A stretch of DNA of 64,000 nt from Diaporthe sp. PMI_573 (lineage: Eukaryota; Ascomycota; Sordariomycetes; Diaporthales; Diaporthaceae): NCBI GenBank assembly GCA_021399435.1, contig JAJTUP010000094.1:167643-231642 (forward strand). Reading direction: 5' to 3'. The notes under the pieces were generated by a model. The model was not told the DNA's origin. It searched no databases and worked only from the letters and a program-made list of their open reading frames with translations. This document shows positions 1-11,978 of the stretch, piece by piece. Numbering within the stretch: the first letter of the stretch is position 1; each line of letters opens with the position of its first letter. The position numbers were made by a program, and so were the translations under genes.

Positions 1-849
1 TGGATATTAACATCTCAATCGGCACACGTAGTTTAGAAAGAAGAAGAAAAAGTCAAAAAGAAAAAAGCCCCCACCAAACCTCATCCTATCCATTGGAATG
101 CAAACAAGTGTACGTCATACATTTCTGGAAATCCAGACTTGAAGTCCGGGGGGGGACCCATTAATTTCGCGTCCTCCGCACAATCCTTCCCTCTCGGCAT
201 GCGTCTCTCGGACGAATGGGCACGGCATCCTCGTTGAATCTGAAGCGACTTTTGACTCTGCCCGGTTCTCGCTTGGTGGTGAATTCCGAGGGTCGTATAC
301 ATACTATGACAAGGTCAGAGATGATGCCGATATGAAGTAATAGGCGTCCTGGACAAATCGAGCACATCAAGACATCAAGGAACATTGCACATTAACCTTT
401 TCGACAGGGGCAGTGTTCGACGGAGCTAGGTACTTTTCATTATTATAGGCATCACGTCTTTCTATATACAATAACGTGCCCGCTGCAGATCCTGGCCACC
501 CCCCGATTCTTGCCACCCTCCGCTAACCCCTTCCTTATCAAACCATTAGGATCAACTTTCTAGGCATTTGAGCAGGCTCCCGATACCTGGGGTCCATATT
601 ACGGTATTTCGCCGCCGGAGGCCAGACTCACCATCAACAGTGTATGTAGAAATCTCTAGCTTGCTGGTGCAAAGGAATCTTTGATTCATACAGACATGTG
701 TTAGCCGCAAGCTTACTCTTGCGGATATACCAGAAGATTCACCCCGTGGGCTGCAAAGTTACATGAATTACGTCAGGCTATATTCAAAACGCTTCTAAAC
801 AAGGGACCTTTGATCTATGGCCCGAGAACTTACCACGAGGACATGAATA
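1..849. other. no recognisable gene
   Basis: Only short open frames on both strands with no family signature. The stretch lies downstream, on the minus strand, of the kinase-like remnant that follows, so it could hold decayed 3' exons of that gene, but I could not join any exon convincingly. Confidence 0.4.
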
Positions 850-1185
850 TCATGCCATGGCCGCAGAGAGTCCCGTTTGTGCTCTTTCGAAAGAGTAAGT
901 TGCACAAATGACCCCATATTGTCGATATAAGCGGTTCAAATCAGAGTGCAGGTACAGCATGCAGGAACCCTCAGTAGGTAAGAATATCTCACCTCCCGTA
1001 AAATTCCATCGCCTGAATCTCATGTGCATACACATCTGAACATCGCTAGAGCCCTCAATCTGGACGTAGTTGTTGCAATAGGCCAACTCTGGATTCCGGG
1101 CCGGACCCTCTCGAGTAGCTCTTGCCACGAGCACGTTCCGTAGTGCCAAATCCCTATGCAGGACGCCCGCCTCGTCAAGCCACAA
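850..1185 (-). pseudogene. protein-kinase-like fragment
   Basis: The minus-strand frame starts close to a kinase catalytic-loop signature, V-L-H-R-D-L-A-L-R-N-V-L-V at residues 8-20, the H-R-D-L-x-x-x-N pattern that holds the catalytic Asp and metal-binding Asn. The frame carries no glycine loop and no clear DFG, and after about residue 30 it no longer looks like a kinase, so the open frame probably runs through an intron. Upstream on the same strand (about 1570-1700) another frame stays open and could be an N-terminal exon, but I could not link the two. It may be an exon of a multi-intron kinase-like gene or a remnant; the scarcity of further kinase motifs on either side favours a remnant. 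Confidence 0.4.
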
Positions 1186-2229
1186 GATAATATTCCTAAC
1201 CTCTGGACATTAATTTAAAACGTTGCAGACATCCCGGGGAGTCGAGCGGATTCTTCTCGTCCATATTATTTTCTTGATGAAAAAGACACCATGTGTATTG
1301 ACAAAATTCAGGTCGATGGCTTGTAGTCGGGTCTGCGTTCCGCTTATAATTGGATCGAAAAGTATAAGGATGCTGTCTTAATATTGTATGGCAGATAGTT
1401 CGAAGACAGAGTGCATGCTGCGTGCGGGAGGCCTCAAAAACCCAACTGGAATCCCCAATATGATAGCTCGCTGGTTACTCCGGCGATACTGCCGATAAGT
1501 TAGGAAAAATTTCTTTTTTTTTGCCTTGTACATACACCCTATCAACCAATGCTCAGAAAATGCAGTCATCGGACTTGCTGCCTGCTAAGAGGACTTTGTC
1601 GTCATCGAAATCGATCCCCCAGCAGAGACGGAACGGGTCCCAACCTTTATTCTCAACATAAACTTCAGGACATCCCGCCACAGGAAGCCTTCCCATATCT
1701 CAGGCAACCGCATCTCGGCGCCTAGTTGGGTCATGATGGGCTACAACAATATTGTTATTCGCAGAGTTGTTTCGGCATGTTTGGTGTGCAAGAGCTGTCG
1801 ATGTTTGAAAGCCGTGGTCTGTCAAGTCGCCCCTTTCCACAATAGGCCTTGAGCAAATCGACCCTGTTGGTCCAGATTGTCAACAATCCCCGTTTGCACG
1901 CTAGAACCCACGTCTTTAGATTGTTATAAATGGCTCCGCCGGTAGACCTCGTCAACAGAGAAGCAGAAGCATCACCCGACTTTAAATTATACCAACTACA
2001 ATCTACAAATCGAGTGCAGCTTTCATTCCTTAAATCCGAGCTTTGCATTCGCACCCTTGCCCGGGCACTTGCCGCCTGTTGGCTGACTAAGCTAAAGCCA
2101 ACTGGCCCTGGCTAGTGCCAGGCAGCACTATTAGCTGTAAGCTGCGACCGCGTCTGCTCTACGCGTCTTCCTTTCATAACACATGGTGTACGTGGACAGA
2201 CCACTTGTTTGCTGTGAACTTTCACGATC
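1186..2229. other. no confident gene
   Basis: Several short open frames on both strands without recognisable motifs. The part below about 1700 may belong to the kinase-like remnant; the part above about 1930 lies immediately 5' of the hAT fragment and may contain its decayed upstream coding sequence. Confidence 0.3.
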
Positions 2230-3134
2230 TTGCCATTTCTACCTCACAAGATGGCCATCATCGAAGAGCTCGGCCTCGAGGTCAAGGTCCAAGTTGATGG
2301 CTCCGCAAGCGCCGAGTACACAGACGAAGAACCTGAAATCGTCGAAGACGCTTGTAGCCAAACCGCCAAGGCTTGTCACTATGTGGAGTCCGTCAGGTGC
2401 TATATAAATCAGGCCCAGAGAAGGACCTCCGAATAGTTCATTCTATTGAGATGGGCTGGTTTATCCTTGATAAATACTACGCCCTCGTTGAGTCAACGCC
2501 AGTATACGCCTTCGCGATGCTTCTCGATCCCTCGAAGCGGAAGCATTATCTTCTTCAGAACTGGCCTGAAGGGTGGCATCAGAAGACTATTGATGCTGCT
2601 TATTCGATCTGGCAGAAGGAATACGCGCATCTCCCTCATGAATCACTCCCTGCTGCTGCTGCTGCTGATATCGATACGTGTCATCCATCCTCGAAGAAGA
2701 GGGTAGAGAATGAATTAGACCGGCTGAAACGTCGTCTAAGAGTCCAACCTACCTCACAAGAGGATGAAGATACGTTTATGGCATTTATTGAAGATAAAAC
2801 TATCGATCTTGATGCTCTAAAGATAACTCCTCTTCAATGGTGGTTACTTCCAGAGCAGCGCCGGCGCTATCCTCGTCTCCACCGTATGGCCATCAATATC
2901 CTCTCAATCGCACCCTCATCCGCTGAACCAGAACAACAATTCTCGGGCGCACGCCGTACACAGAGCTGGGATAGGCTTAGGTTATCGCCAGAGAACCTCC
3001 AGAGGTTAGAGTGCATGGGTAACTGGTTTGCGAGGAAGCTCATCTCTTCGGAGGAGCTGCTAGGGATGATTGTAGAGGCTGAGGAGGTGGACGAGATGGA
3101 TATTGATTTCGAAGAGGAGGATTGGGATGTATAA
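2230..3134 (+). pseudogene. hAT transposase, 5'-truncated C-terminal part
   Basis: The long frame from 2373 to 3134 ends in a hAT C-terminal dimerisation domain. Diagnostic features are P-L-Q-W-W followed by a tryptophan- and arginine-rich helix, then P-S-S-A-E-P-E-Q-Q-F-S-G-A-R-R (about 2918-2960) and the R-L-S-P-E-N-L-Q-R-L-E-C-M-G-N-W helix. The segment before it (2250-2400) is open in a different frame and carries an acidic E-E-x-E-I-V-E-D stretch, so at least one frameshift or an unplaced intron separates the two. No BED zinc finger and no first catalytic Asp block remain, so the protein is about one third of the family's usual 600-800 residues. A CTACCC-rich palindromic stretch just downstream is a plausible 3' terminus of the same element. 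Confidence 0.85.
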
Positions 3135-3177
3135 TATAAAGTGGCATATTTTGAAGAATTGAGCATATATACAGTAT

Positions 3178-3312
3178 CTACCTTCCCTACCTACCTTATC
3201 TTCTACCCACCAATCTACCCACTACTCTACCCACCACTCTACCCACTCTACCCGGGTAGGGTAGAGGAGACCACTCCTCTACCTGGGTAGGGTAGAGAAG
3301 TGGGTAGAGCTC
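3178..3312. repeat. CTACCC-rich inverted repeats, likely hAT 3' subterminal region
   Basis: The motif CTACCCAC/CTCTACCC is repeated many times up to about 3250 and then appears in reverse complement (GGGTAGGGTAGAG, GTGGGTAGAG), so the stretch can fold into a long hairpin. Position directly 3' of a hAT transposase fragment and the short repeated motif fit hAT subterminal repeats. No matching left end was found. Confidence 0.6.
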
Positions 3313-4054
3313 CCTCTACTGCACATCAGGATCTGGGGCTACGATGAAGCAACCGCACTAACTCCATGAAACTCAGATGCTTCACCCGTTCTGAACATGA
3401 TATCAGGGTCCTCCAAAATCGACGGCCGCTCTTTCGCTTCCACAATTAAATGGTCGATTAAGCATGGATAGTAGGGATGAAGATGTGTGGTGCGAATAAC
3501 CATCCGCTTTGACTCTTTGCAAAACTCGCTGCAAACCAGCCGATGAATTTTCTGCTTTTCAAATACATAACAAACCCTTCCGATTTCCCATCTTCCCTTG
3601 ACTTTATCAGACTTTCACGGAAATTCGAAACGGTGTCGTTCTTTTGTCGGTTCTTTGGTGGGCTTTTATTCTGTTGGTCTTGTTTTGTTCTTTGGAAGAG
3701 GGTTGGGGACCCCCTTTAATATGATAACCTATTTTGAACCATGAATGGCCGTGTGCCTTTTTCCTCCGTCAACCGTCCTTCCACTTGGCAGACGCGAAGG
3801 GATTTCGCCTCGCGGATGAGTATGATGCAGCGCAGGTGTAAATTCGTGACTCGGCCGGGAAAACTTAAACTGGTTCCCAAGTAGAGATCTGGCATTGAAC
3901 ATTGGAGAAGGCGACTCGTGGATACTGAGAGCACTTGAGTATTCTGTCCCGTTGGTTGCTGATGTATTTACATAACCTCCAGGGCTTACATATGGGTCTC
4001 TTAGCAGGACTCGAGTCACTTTCCACTATAGTAAACGGCTTCGATACCCTTGTC
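3313..4054. other. intergenic, nothing recognised
   Basis: Between the hAT remnant and the stop codon of the F-box-like gene. Short frames only; the right part will include the 3' untranslated region and terminator of that gene. Confidence 0.4.
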
Positions 4055-6025
4055 TCAGTAAGGATGATCCCTCCTCACAGGATCATTATACCGGAAGACA
4101 TCCGGGCCCTTCGCCTCATCCTCCCATCGATCAAGTGGCTCCAGAACAGCCTTCCTGGCCCCCTTTGGACGTGGCAGCACCCGCCATGCCAGATGCCCAA
4201 TCTTGAGATATTTGATGGGGCACGACTTCGCCTCGGCCACGGTGGCCGCCATCTCCGCCCACTTCTGCCTCCAAGTAGAGTGCAGATACTGCTGCTCATC
4301 AACCAGCGCCCCATCCTTCATCCGTATCGCGTTGCCCTTATGATTGGCCTCGCTCTGGCCGTCCACGAGCGGATAGTCCATCCCGATACGAATCCACAGA
4401 TGTTCAGTCTGTGGCAGAGTCTGTTCGATCTTCTTTAGCGCGGGGATGGTGGTCTGCTTCTGAAGACAGATGGAGAGGGTCTTGATCCAGGTACAGCTGC
4501 CAAGACAGAGGAGATCCTTGTGGCAGGGCTTCAAGACGGACACGACGGAGCTCTTGAGGGGCAGGTTTGGGTGGTTCCGGTACTTGTGCAGGAAGAAGGT
4601 CCTCTCGCCTATCTGGCCGATGTGTCGGTGGATGTTGTTGTTGCGCACGCTTTGCAGGGTGCCATTATCGTCGATGTAGCTGAATGCGAGCTTCTCGGTG
4701 CCGATGCCCATGGCGAGGTTGCTCGCGAATGTCGGGTCTGGGTGCTGGCCGAGCCAGACTTGGCTCTGAACAGACAGGCTGGTGAAGGTGAAGCGCTTGA
4801 GGTTCGGCAGAAAGGAGGGTGTGATCCAGGACCATGCGATACGGCCCACAGAGGTGCGGATCTTTAGCGGGCAGCCGACGTCCAGATCATTGTCCACGTA
4901 GAGTTCCTCGAGGTAGGCTCGATGAATGAGGGAAGAAAGGTATTCACCCTGATACGGTTCACTGTCCTCGAGGCCTTCCTTTGGCGTGTTCAAAAGCATC
5001 CCATAGCCCATCTTGAGGACGCGCAGCCTCAGCGGCTCGTCCCCCTGGTCACGGTATCGCTCCACCAGAGACGGGAAGAAGTTCAAGAATGTCTTGGACT
5101 TCCCAGTAAGCGCATGCTGCCTTTCACACTCTGCTGACAAGGACAGGCCAAGCTCCTCCAAGAACCGCGACTTGCCCAGCATGGTGGCTATCTTTGGAAT
5201 CCACACGTCAAGATCACCGTTGATCTCGTACAAGTAGAGCTTGCGGAGGTTCTGTAGCTCCGGGGTCGGTAGAGGTATTATCTTGGGCTTTTCTTCGTCG
5301 AAGGCGCTCTTCCCGTTTCGATAGAACCTCTCGGTCCGGGAGAACTTTGCTAGGTTCGGGTAGATGATGGATACATCCCGCAAGGATGGGCACTGTCCTT
5401 CAAGCATCTCGAGCACAGATTCTGATATTGGCCAATTCTCCCATCTACCAGGAGGTTAGTTAGAAAATATCTTGGGGTTTATCTCTCACACTCACTCGAA
5501 TCTATAGATGTTGGGAGTCAACGACAAGATCTTGATGATGCTCTCATTGTATCGGCCCGCCCAATGTCTTATGTCCCCCATCCGGCCATAGCCAGGAGCG
5601 TCGACCAGCCGGCCAACTTCACGGTGGTTACCGACGGCCCAGGAACCTTCGATAAGTTTGAATGACAGAGATTTGCAATAAATAAGATTGGGGTTGGAAG
5701 TGAATTTCTCGAGTTGCTCTGGATCCCGGAGGATGTGAGCGTTTCCGTCATGGAAGATAATGCTGGAGTAGAGAAACTGTGAGAATGTCTGATTGAAGAA
5801 TTTCGAGATAAGGTAAAGGCTTCGTAATGTCGCTCGAGATGGCACCTATCCACAGTCAGTTGTGCCGGAGAAAGGGATCAGATGGATGGGGACAAAACTC
5901 ACGTATCGGGCAACGCAATGCACCAAGTCCTCGGATGAGACGATGGCCTCGAGGGCCTCTGATGGCGAAGATGACGGCATCTCGAGCTCGACACTGGATG
6001 GAATTCGGAACGATATTGTAGTCAT
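4055..6025 (-). CDS. F-box-like protein (hypothetical)
   Basis: Three exons close in phase: 6025-5903, 5845-5496 and 5444-4055, with introns GTGAGT...GATAG and GTGAGT...GGTAG, giving 620 residues. The N-terminal 90 residues resemble a fungal F-box: a short acidic leader, L-V-H-C-V-A-R-Y-V-P-S-R-A-T-L, then L-I-S-K-F-F-N-Q-T-F-S-Q-F-L-Y-S-S-I, which matches the usual F-box second helix pattern of L-V-S-K-x-F-x-x-x-x-x-x-x-L-Y. The remainder is rich in regularly spaced leucines (L-x-x-L-Y, L-E-E-L) as in the irregular leucine-rich tails of fungal F-box proteins. Such proteins usually act as substrate adaptors of SCF ubiquitin ligases, but the target here is unknown. The gene looks intact and lies in tandem upstream of nothing operon-like; the next gene (Trk) is on the same strand 315 bp away. 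Confidence 0.75.
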
Positions 6026-6339
6026 CAGGTCATGGCCGACTCATGGGAGACCTGCGGGCGACTTGAAAGAGGGAATTTGCCATATGGGACACGTTTGTTC
6101 GAGTAACACTGGATGGAGGATGATGGCGCCAGGCAACAGTCAACAACAACAATCCAGCTTTATTACACATCCACCACCCCCGCCGTGAGCAGGGGAGGGT
6201 GAAGCTTATTAGGGTTGGGGTTGTCGTACAGAAACAGCACTGATACCATTTGACAGCCCCACTCCATGTCCCCTGCCTTATCGATAAGACCGCCACTACA
6301 CCTACTAGATAGTACATACACCTTCTCCAGCACAACCTT

Positions 6340-9141
6340 TCACGTAGGTTTTGATTTCACAGCAGTTCTACTCGCATGAGTAGAGGCCTTGGAGGCACTC
6401 CGGGTGATTGGCCCATCCAGGTCTCTCCGTGAAGACTCGCCCGGCAGCATGACAGCACGATCAAGCGCGTACGGGAGGCCGCGATGGCGACCACGGATCA
6501 TCAGAGCACAGGTCACGAGCTTTGCAAACGTGCCGAACTGGCCAGACAGTGAGGTCATGACCGTTGGGTGCCCAAGCGAGAGCCCGACGTTGCCGCTAGG
6601 ACGAGATTGTTAGCAGCGAACGTGGGGACAAGATGCGCATTGATTTCTTGCGTGCACTCACTAGGCCGAAACCACCTCAAAAAACACCGAGAAGACCGAG
6701 AATGCCTGGCCCGGGTGCGTTAGCTGAAAGCTCCTGTGTCGTAAAAGCAATACTCTTGGTTGCTTGGGGCGGCTAGGTAGGTACCAACCGGCTCTGCCAA
6801 GTCCTTGATCCTCCCCGACTCGGCCACGCAGATGCAAAACGTCCCGAGAAATATGTACCACAGGTCAAAGCTCAGCTGGTTTCGAACGTGCGTCATGATG
6901 TAACTGGCTGCCCCGGACTCGTCGACGGGGCGGTCTGCTGGGTATAACCCGATGGCCTGCTCCTCGTACGTGTTGGAGGCGCCTGGGACGTGTTAGTCAC
7001 CTGCTAATGGTGTGCACTCTCAAACGGTCCAAACCGTGACAGATGGTGGGGGGGGGGGGCGGCGGGAAAAGATAGGGATGACACTGACGAATGCTGATAG
7101 CTATTGGAAGAATGGCGATGTACATCATGACGAGGAGGCTGAATTGGACAGCCGGGTTGATTTCGGCGAGATTCAACGTCGAGGTACCTGTGTGGCGAGA
7201 AGACGCTGCCTGAAATAGGGCAGAGAGGATTCGTGGGCCCATCGGAAGGTCGTTCACGGCTGGGTTGTCCAGATCTAGGACGACAATAAGCAGCACGTCA
7301 ACGAAGTTTAGTGCAGCAATTATCCCGAATAGAATCCAGGTTGGGTGACTGGGAAACAACAGGGTGTAACATCGGCGTGGATGGTCGAGGAGAAACTTCA
7401 ATGCTGCCTTTGTGGGCTTGTTGGAAGGCGTCAATTTGTACGTGACCCATATGCAGAAGCGCAGCACCACTGGGTAGCAGGTGTTGCCGGCAAAAGCCAA
7501 AAAGGTCATGAGCAACATGGGCCATGTGGCGTCCTTGAATGTGATCATGGAGTCCGGAGTCAATGTGAAGCCGAGGTTGTTGATCATGGTCTGTGAAGAA
7601 TAAAACGCCCTTTTCAACGGCTTCAGCAACGACGACGCGTAGAATGTGGCAAGATGGAAACAAACAGAATAACTTACCACCAAGTCTTGTCTTGGCCGCA
7701 CTCCGCCAGCCAGTCTGTGTACTTTGACGGAGCAGTATGGATCCATGGGAGCAAGCTAATTACACCGAGGAAATGCAGCCCGAGATAATATCCTAACGTG
7801 GAGCTCGTCAATATCGAAGCCAACACAATGGCACCCCAGACATACCACAAACGATTTTGAGGAGCAGCTTCAGCGCCGTATACTCAATACCACCCAGCGT
7901 TTCCGCGTCTTCGGCTGTCAGGTCATGGAACTGCGAGTTCCTGCCAATAGTCACTTGTTTGGAAAGTCCCGGCAGATTATTGGGCCATGGATGTTGCGAA
8001 GTACTCGAGAGCCTCCGCTCCGCACTGGGTCGAGATCCTAGCACAAACATGGATACGGCGGCATTCTCGATCGATTTAGCCGCGGATATGGCGGGGCCTT
8101 CGTTGCCAACATACTTTCGTTGTTTAAGCATGGAGGCAGTCTCTCCTGTCGTTCGAGAAGGCTTTACTTCATCTTGACCTGCGCAAGAGGGGAGAAATTA
8201 GCATGACTGCCGCGAGGAACTCGTATTTCACTCACCTTCATCGGCTGGCTCGGTTTCCCGAAGGCGCTTCTCTATAAATGGCTGGCCTATCTCTTTGGTC
8301 AGACTTCCATGAATGAATGGCATGTGGTAGCCACATCAAGACCCTCAGCGTCGCGACTAACCGTTGTCACGCTCCATTGGAGGTGGTATGTAGTATTCCG
8401 TGCTGGAGGACTTCGGTCGTTTATAATCAGAGTCGCTCGAAGTAGGGCCACTTGGATCAGCCGAGGAGACAACTTCTCCATCACTCGTAACCCGCTTTGC
8501 TTCACTGTACCACCCATTAGGCGCGCTCAACTTTGCAGGAGGTTGTGGCATGACCTACTTCACGGCCGAGGGATCATCTGGGGTCCTTTTTTGCCCCTCT
8601 AAGTCCTCGTCGCGTCTCAGTGAGAAAACCACGCCCTTTGGAGTCGGCCGGGGGTTGGATTGAGCTGAAAAGAAGCTATTCTATCAGCGCCCATCTTGCC
8701 TTGGGGGGAAACAGGGAGAACTTGCCAGAGGCGTTGAGCTTCTTTCTGAACCAGAAAATCCGGGCCACAACCACCATGATATTTACAAAGCCCAGATTGG
8801 TAATGGTTGGGATGATGTATAGGAAGACTTGCTGATATGTCCTCAGAGCTTTCACGTCGACACTTGAGAATTCCATATTAGCCACGCTTTAAACTCAGTA
8901 CAAAACGTTTTCAACACACGTATTGAGGCCGGATTCAGTTGAAGCGCTTGCACCAAAGAAGTAGGCATCGATGGCAGCGATGTTTCCCTCTGGGGTGAGG
9001 ACCACCAGACCAAGAAGACCACACAATATGATCCACGCATCTGTCGGTCATTGCGTCAGCGAACCGGACGCATTCTGCCAGAGATGGAGAAACTTGATAC
9101 TGACAGTGAAGCGTAATGAAATTGAGATGTGGTTTCCACAT
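6340..9141 (-). CDS. trk1: Trk-family potassium transporter
   Basis: Twelve exons join in phase to 685 residues: 9141-9105, 9040-8920, 8862-8726, 8664-8559, 8504-8362, 8286-8236, 8178-7846, 7792-7678, 7609-7089, 6982-6789, 6705-6662 and 6595-6340. All four selectivity-filter loops of the Trk/HKT superfamily are visible: S-T-E-S-G-L-N-T (about residues 45-53), N-N-L-G-F-T-L (about 358-364), F-A-G-N-T-C-Y-P (about 386-393) and Y-G-N-V-G-L-S-L-G (about 600-608). The C-terminal stretch M-I-R-G-R-H-R-G-L-P-Y-A-L-D-R-A is typical of fungal Trk proteins. The long cytoplasmic loop between exons 3 and 7 is hydrophilic and short compared with yeast Trk1. Role: high-affinity K+ uptake at the plasma membrane. 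One intron uses a GC donor (GCAAGT at 8725). I chose the ATG at 9141 because it precedes the conserved P-H-L-N-F-I-T-L-H-Y; an upstream start at 9376 with another intron is possible. Confidence 0.95.
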
Positions 9142-9509
9142 GGCTCCCACGTATGAAGCGCGGGATGAACTGGTTCTGATGAGAGAGGCAAATTAATATG
9201 AGGCGAATGAGACGGGGAGGAAAACAGCCTAGGAAAAGCTGTGTAACAAACTGATAGTGATTTGGAGCTGTTTCAGGCCCGTCATGAGACGTACTCAGTG
9301 CAGAACTGTTCCAGGAGCCCACGTGCCAAGGGTCGTATTTTGTTGCTGGGCCGAAGAGTGGCGGCAGTCGAGACATGACAGTCCTACGTACGGTACTTTA
9401 TATGTAAAAGACTTGGCATGAGGGGAATGCAATAAATGGCGCAGCTCTAGGCTTGAAGGAGCACCTGATGGTGGGCATCAAGCCCTGGAGGGATCAGAAA
9501 AAGAGGAAT

Positions 9510-9547
<38 letters not shown>

Positions 9548-10252
9548 TTTGGCGGCTGAGATCAGCCTTGCGCGAAAGCAACTGTCCCATATCAAGGCCA
9601 ATAGACAAATTGAAACATATTTATATACTTGAGGTGTTTCGTATCATTCTTACGGATTCCAATTCATATTCGACTTTGAATTCCCTCAACTGCGTCCCTC
9701 TAACCTACAGAAAATCTGCAGGCTTGTTACCTGTGTTGATACGTTCTTGTTCTTCGGCGGATCTCAACCAATGGGCAAAGGCCTGACCTAAGCGACACGA
9801 CGGAGCAGCCAAGCCGGGTGCTGCAAAGAGACCCCATCAGTAAATCCGATTTTCCGGGAAGAGCCAATCAATTGCGAGAAAGCCGGAACCTCGGGCCAGC
9901 CGCAAGCTTGGCAATACGGAACACTTCGCTGCGGCCTATCAGTGGTGACCTTGGCACCATGTACAGAAGACAGCCCTTGGGAAGTCGAGTTGCAAAATGA
10001 CGGTTTGGCTGCCTGCGACTTGGTGTAATCATTTCCGACCTCCTTCAAATGGGAGGGGATTGGAATGTTTATGCTTAAGGAGCAGGTAAGTCGCTGTCGA
10101 AGAGCTTGTGGTTTCTGGCAAGGTTGATTATAACGCAGTTTCATTGCCTGCGCTTGGTCAGTCCTGCGCGTACCCTCGAGGATGTCCATCCGTAAGCCTG
10201 TCCCGACATTCACCTAACTGAGTCCCCGAGGACGGGTCACGACTTTCCCGAA
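9142..10252. other. intergenic, promoter side of trk and of the kinase gene
   Basis: This gap between divergently arranged trk (minus) and the kinase gene (plus) must hold both promoters. A frame starting at 9376 could add an N-terminal exon to trk. Apart from the T tract at 9513-9546 I see only short unconvincing frames; a 141-codon minus-strand frame at 9788-10213 lacks any family signature. Confidence 0.4.
9513..9546. repeat. 34-bp uninterrupted poly-T tract
   Basis: A run of 34 T residues. Read on the minus strand it is a poly-A tail, so it could mark the 3' end of a retroposed sequence lying at higher coordinates, or simply be a homopolymer in the trk promoter. No SINE or LINE sequence was recognised next to it. 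Confidence 0.7.
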
Positions 10253-10791
10253 GTGAGGACTCGAGCTAACTGTGGTTTCTCGATTGAAGCGAGATCCTCT
10301 AAAGCTGCGGCTCATTTTCGCTTTATTTCCGATCCAGCTCTGCCCAACGGACATCAGCACTTCCTCGACTCACCAATTCGCCCGGAGAAACCAAGCGCTT
10401 GGAGAAACTTGTTTGATAGAGAGTGCGGCAGAGTGCGAGAAGGTCTTTCACAGCTCATTCTCAAGCGCAACGCAGAAAAGGATTTACAGGAGACCCCGGG
10501 GATCTCAGACCACATGGTCGATGGATACTCTACACTGGAGCAGAAATATGGTAAATATTGGAAGACCATTGGCCGTGGCGCCCATGGCACGATTAGCATA
10601 TTCCGCAAAACTACCCCAGATGGCCGAGAAGTCAGGCTGGTTGCCGTCAAGGAGTCCCACCAAAGACCTGGCCAGGATTCGGTAGAAGATGACAAGCAGA
10701 TGCTGATCGAGTACGGGTCACACCTCACGAGCGACCTGCAGCACGCGAACGTGGTCCGCGTTTTCGATGTCTTCCAGAGCGAGCACGGCAA

Positions 10792-10799
10792 GCTTTACG
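10792..10799. repeat. 8-bp target-site duplication, left copy
   Basis: GCTTTACG directly before the left terminal inverted repeat; the same 8 bp follow the right terminus at 11971-11978. Eight bp is the characteristic hAT duplication length. Confidence 0.95.
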
Positions 10800-11970
10800 C
10801 AGTGATGTTATTGGATTGGATTGGAGCTGGATCCGAGCCTCGATCCAATCCAGTCCAGACGTGGGGACAGGCAGCCTCCAGGATATCCAGAACCGATCCA
10901 GTTCATAATTTTACCCTTTTGGGACAATCAATGAGCCGCTGAATAAGCAGACTTGGAGTAGAACTGTTCTTGTCCTTGGGTTATGACACCACCTAACTAC
11001 GGAGCTCATGTTCTCTAGCAACTTGCGTCTCCAGTATGTTCTTCTCGCTTCCATCATCTTCGCCGCCTTCCTCTCCCTCACCCAGCCCATCCGCCCCAAC
11101 TGTACTCCCTGCCTCACCCTCCATCAAACCGATGGCAGAGTCATCAAATGCCTTCTGCTCCGGGCGACCATACCAAGCTCGTAAGCACTCGCTGGCTTCA
11201 ATGACGTCCATCCGTAGCCGTGAGCGATGATTTGGTGTTTCGATTCCAGGTGGTTTAAGGTAGTACAATTGCCCTTGCCGGAAATAGGAAGTCCCTGTTG
11301 GCGCTGCTGCTGTTCGCACAGATAACAGTACCAGAACGTCTTCGTCGGGTCCTGCTTGAGTTGTATGTCTTCACCATACTGCCAGACGACTGATGTCCTT
11401 TTCTTGGTGTGCTTTTGGGACTTTGCCACAACAGAGTAGCGTACATATTGCTTCCCATTCAGCTTGAATTCGTCGGGTTCGATCAGGGTTCCGTCGGGGT
11501 CGTTTGGGCGAGGACTAATATATGTTGGAGCAAGAATAACTCTGTCAGAATCAGGACGGCGACCGCTGGCAGCACCGAAATAGCTGGAGATAGTGGCCAT
11601 GGTGTAGCTGGTGAGTGGACTGTTCAGACACGTCTGCCACAGTAGAAGGACTGCTGAAGTCGCGAGCGACGCGTTTGCCTCCGTGCTTTTAATAGCGCAG
11701 CAATCTGCACGCGTTGGATGTTAACCCAATAGCGGAACGATAGTTCGCGCGTCGTGTCGTGGTCTGCGACGGCAGCTGCGACGGGAGACTCCTCATGACC
11801 ACTCAATTAGGCTTAGCTCTTGCCTTATCAGGTTAGACCATTGGAGCTCCAGGAGCTGGTTGCCAATCAATCCAATCCAGTCCAAATCTTCGAGAAACCC
11901 AAATCCAGTCCAGCCATTTTCCGACAAATCCAGTCCAATCCAAATTGCCTCCAATCCAATAACATCACTG
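10800..11970 (-). mobile_element. non-autonomous hAT element (internal deletion derivative)
   Basis: Bounded by perfect terminal inverted repeats starting CAGTGATGTTATTGGATTGG and flanked by GCTTTACG on both sides. Read on the minus strand it contains the start of the transposase found intact at 44487-46996 (M-A-T-I-S-S-Y-F at 11600 downward, including the C-Y-L-C zinc-finger half) fused to the last part of the same protein (11240 to 10993, from R-S-R-L-R-M-D-V-I-E-A). About 1.9 kb of transposase, including the whole catalytic core, is missing. The fusion lies near 11236, where the trinucleotide ATC is shared by both sides of the lost segment in the full copy. Terminal regions are close to identical with the full copy, pointing to a recent origin. 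The derivative cannot make transposase but keeps everything needed for mobilisation in trans. Confidence 0.96.
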
Positions 11971-11978
11971 GCTTTACG
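11971..11978. repeat. 8-bp target-site duplication, right copy
   Basis: GCTTTACG immediately after the right terminal inverted repeat, matching 10792-10799. Confidence 0.95.

Noticed and set aside
928..950. A GGTTCAAATC string resembling a tRNA B box
   Set aside because: No matching A box, acceptor stem or anticodon arm could be built around it.
8504..8559. An apparent in-frame TA G stop in trk exon 4
   Set aside because: It falls inside an intron using the GTAGGT donor; splicing to 8504 restores the frame.
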